Shown: positions 61,921 through 64,000 of the stretch, in pieces
How positions within the stretch are numbered: the stretch's first letter is position 1
Layout: each line of letters opens with the position of its first letter
Origin: Oncomelania hupensis
Lineage: Eukaryota; Mollusca; Gastropoda; Littorinimorpha; Pomatiopsidae
NCBI GenBank assembly: GCA_036898135.1
Contig: CM072512.1
Coordinates: 5,800,828-5,864,827 of the forward strand
Direction of reading: 5' to 3'
Length of the DNA stretch: 64,000 nt
Notes under the pieces: generated by a model
The model's database searches: none
The model's input: the letters and a program-made list of their open reading frames with translations, nothing else
What the model was told of the DNA's origin: nothing
Made by a program: the position numbers and the translations under genes

Positions 61921-63880
61921 CTCCCCACTCTGCCAGATCTTGTTACAGATAATGGTGAGGGCATCAATTATCGCTTCTCCTCCTGCAGGAAGCAGTTCCG
62001 CGGGTATGTTGTCCACTCCCGCTGACTTCCCTTTCTTCAGCGATTGCACTGCTGCCTCAACTTCTTCTCGGAGAATTGGGAGGATTTCTTCTTCTACTCT
62101 GTTCTCGGGACATGCTAGAACTGATGGGTCTCCATTTGGTGTGTGGTTGTAAAGGTCAGAGCAGTACTCTGTCCATAGGTCCAAGACTTCTTGTTCTTCT
62201 GTAAGGCATATGTCAGACTTGCTTTGGATAGTGGAAACCTTGGGCTTTTTAACACTTGTCATCTGCTTCACAGTCTGGTAGGCCTTCTTGCTGTTGTTCT
62301 TGTTCAGACTGTTCTCTATTTCCTGGCATTGATCTTCTATCCAGTTCTCCTTTGCTGTGCGCATGCCTTTTCGGATGTCATTGTTGATTTTTTGGTAGGC
62401 ATCAGCTCACTGTGAGGTGTTCTTTTTCTTTTTCATCTCTCTTCGTTTATCACACAGGTCCAAAAGTTCAGGTGTGATCCACAGCTTCTTCTTTGGCCGG
62501 TGCTTTCCAAGGATCTCCGTGGCGGCATCTGTCACAGCTAAGTTGAAGGTGGTGGTCATGGTGTTGACATCTGCTTCACCAGCTCCCAAAATGAGCAGTG
62601 GTGCAAATTTCCCCCCCAATTGTGGTCTGAAATATTTCTGCCCCCTCCGGGTCTTGCAGTTTGTCCAGATCAAACTTCAGTCTACTGCACTTTGCTGTGT
62701 TTACTCTCTTGAAGTGAAGCCGGAAAGACATCATCACGAGATCGTGGTCACTTCCGATGCCTGCTCCTGGAAAAGTGAGTGTCCTGCCAATGTTGATGCT
62801 TGATCTGAAGCGTTTCTTGACCATGATGTAGTCGATCTGGTAGTGATGCTCCCCGCCAGGACTGTGCCATGTCCATCGTCTGGATTTTTTTTGTGGAGAC
62901 CAAGCGTGTTTGCCAGTATCAGATTGTTGCGTCTGGCAAACTCCAACAGTCTCAGACCCCTGTCATTTGTCTCGTTGTTGCAGTGGGGTCCACATGTGTC
63001 TCCCCAGTTGTGGTGCGCATCTTGGCCAACCTTGGCATTCCAGTCGCCTGCCACTATGACTATGTACTTCTTCGGCGCTTGGTCAAGGACAGCCTATAGA
63101 TTTTTTATAGAAATCCTCCACTTCGCTGTCGTCATAGTCTGATGTTGGAGCATAGGCCTGGATGATGGTGATGTTGAAATGGGCTGCTCTCAGACGGATA
63201 GTAATGAGTCTACTGGAGACTGGGCGGCAACCCATGACAGTGGCTATAATGTTCGTGTGGACCAAGAATCCAACTCCGTGCTCGTGTCTGTCATCTCTAC
63301 GTTGAAATAAAGCTTGTGGCCTTTGTCGGTCGTTGCTTCACCTATGCCTTTCCAGCGCAGTTCGCTGATCCCTAAAAGTTCCGTCGATAGTGGTCTATCC
63401 CGTGGGCCAGTTCTTCTAATTTCCCCTCCACATTTAGGGTCATGACATTCCAGGTTCCTATGACAATGTTATTTCTGGTGCGGATCTTGCTAATTTGTCC
63501 ATCAGCAGCACACTTATCGCCCCCCCCTTCCCCCCCGTCCTGGTGGCCAACGGAAGGCGCGATCTTTGTTGACCCGGGCGACGACCGATCCGGTATGGAG
63601 TAAATGGTTTTATTCATTGTGCAGTGTGTCTTGGGCAAGAAAGACCTGGCAGGGCCCAATCCTCTCCAGGCTGTTGGGCACAGCCGATATCCACGAGTAC
63701 AATGTGGCGCGCCTTGGCCCCGAGCACGTGGTCGTTGAACCTGTAGTAACATGAGGTTCCTCCGTCCTGGCCGGTGACTTCTGTGTAGAAGACTTTCGCC
63801 CAGTGATGCCGTGTTGACATCACCCCTGTTAGTCGCCTTTTACGACACGTCGGGAAATGTTGGGTCTATTCTAATCAATG
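61921..63880 (-). pseudogene. LINE-A (RTE-like) 5' region: APE endonuclease and start of reverse transcriptase
   Basis: The minus strand, in order: a conserved 5' leader (CCCTGTGGGTTCGGGCATTG near 63890); GTWNVMTLNVEGKLEELAHG (endonuclease start, N of TWN); a TAG stop and frameshift near 63370; LVHTNIIATVMGCRPVSSRL; ITIIQAYAPTSDYDDSEVED (the YAPT catalytic block); a frameshift; VAGDWNAKVGQDA (the GDWN motif); a frameshift; IDYIMVKKRFRSSINIGRTL and GIGSDHDLVMMSFRLHFKR (the SDHDLV catalytic block); a further frameshift and stop in the linker; then RTAKENWIEDQCQEIENSLN, TVKQMTSVKKPKVS and VQSLKKGKSAGVDNIPAELL (start of the reverse-transcriptase fingers). It breaks off at 61921 against family T. 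About five frameshifts or stops: dead. The RTE-like label is inferred from endonuclease-first architecture and motif style; the fit to the 3' LINE-A tails is supported by the shared segment at 38600-38708. Confidence 0.88.
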
Positions 63881-63917
63881 CCCGAACCCACAGGGAGAGA
63901 AAGATAGTGAGGCAGAG

Positions 63918-63920
63918 ATA

Positions 63921-64000
<80 letters not shown>
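63918..64000. repeat. (GATA)n microsatellite, running off the window
   Basis: Pure GATA from 63921 to the last base, adjacent to the LINE-A 5' end. Confidence 0.97.

Overview
This 64 kb window reads as intergenic or intronic DNA from an animal genome. I found no convincing host protein-coding gene. The only recognisable coding sequence is decayed mobile-element protein: two lineages of non-LTR retrotransposon (LINE) and one hAT transposase. The density of GA, GATA, CA, ATT and CT microsatellites, tRNA- and 5S-derived SINEs, APE-type LINE fragments and fold-back elements fits a marine lophotrochozoan, most plausibly a gastropod mollusc. That assignment is inference; no host gene supports it. 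A run of exactly 500 N (48501-49000) is an assembly gap.

Layout. 0-9 kb: a 5S/tRNA SINE, GA/GATA arrays, minisatellites of 17, 31 and 50 bp, a LINE carboxy-terminal fragment split by a SINE, a LINE tail between GATA arrays, and a small inverted-repeat element holding telomere-like repeats. 9-19 kb: a 5S/tRNA SINE with an exact target-site duplication (TSD), LINE fragments, an LTR-like element (15.8-16.5 kb) and a 1.4 kb minisatellite with a 373-bp higher-order period. 19-26 kb: several SINEs, a second intact 5S/tRNA SINE with exact TSD, and a defective hAT transposon (23.95-25.80 kb). 26-36 kb: LINE tails, a graded pentanucleotide-to-tetranucleotide array (28.6-29.15 kb), two fold-back elements, a 560-bp 'family T' retroelement with exact TSD, and a 30-bp array of AAGATGGCGC. 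36-41 kb: a decayed CR1/L2-like LINE broken by at least three later elements, then another family T copy. 41-50 kb: mostly microsatellites, opposed LINE tails, a short CpG-rich patch and the gap. 50-64 kb: more family T copies (one with a 5' chimeric extension), a fold-back element split by a LINE tail, a reverse-oriented LTR-like element, several SINEs and a decayed APE endonuclease plus start of reverse transcriptase (61.9-63.9 kb).

Family labels used below are mine. LINE-A: RTE-like, tail (GGATA)n. LINE-B: CR1/L2-like. SINE-1: tRNA/5S chimaera. SINE-2: shared 3' end around GCGCTATATAAG. Family T: about 560-590 bp, 5' end CCCCGTTGGGG, TATA-like box, 3' hairpin and short tandem tail. The most distinctive material is family T, with two copies flanked by exact 12-bp TSDs and a third whose 12-bp TSD encloses an extra 115 bp at the 5' side. 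SINE-1 is next. Nothing here forms an operon or pathway; the sequence is a record of nested insertions and of microsatellites that appear to grow from retroelement tails.
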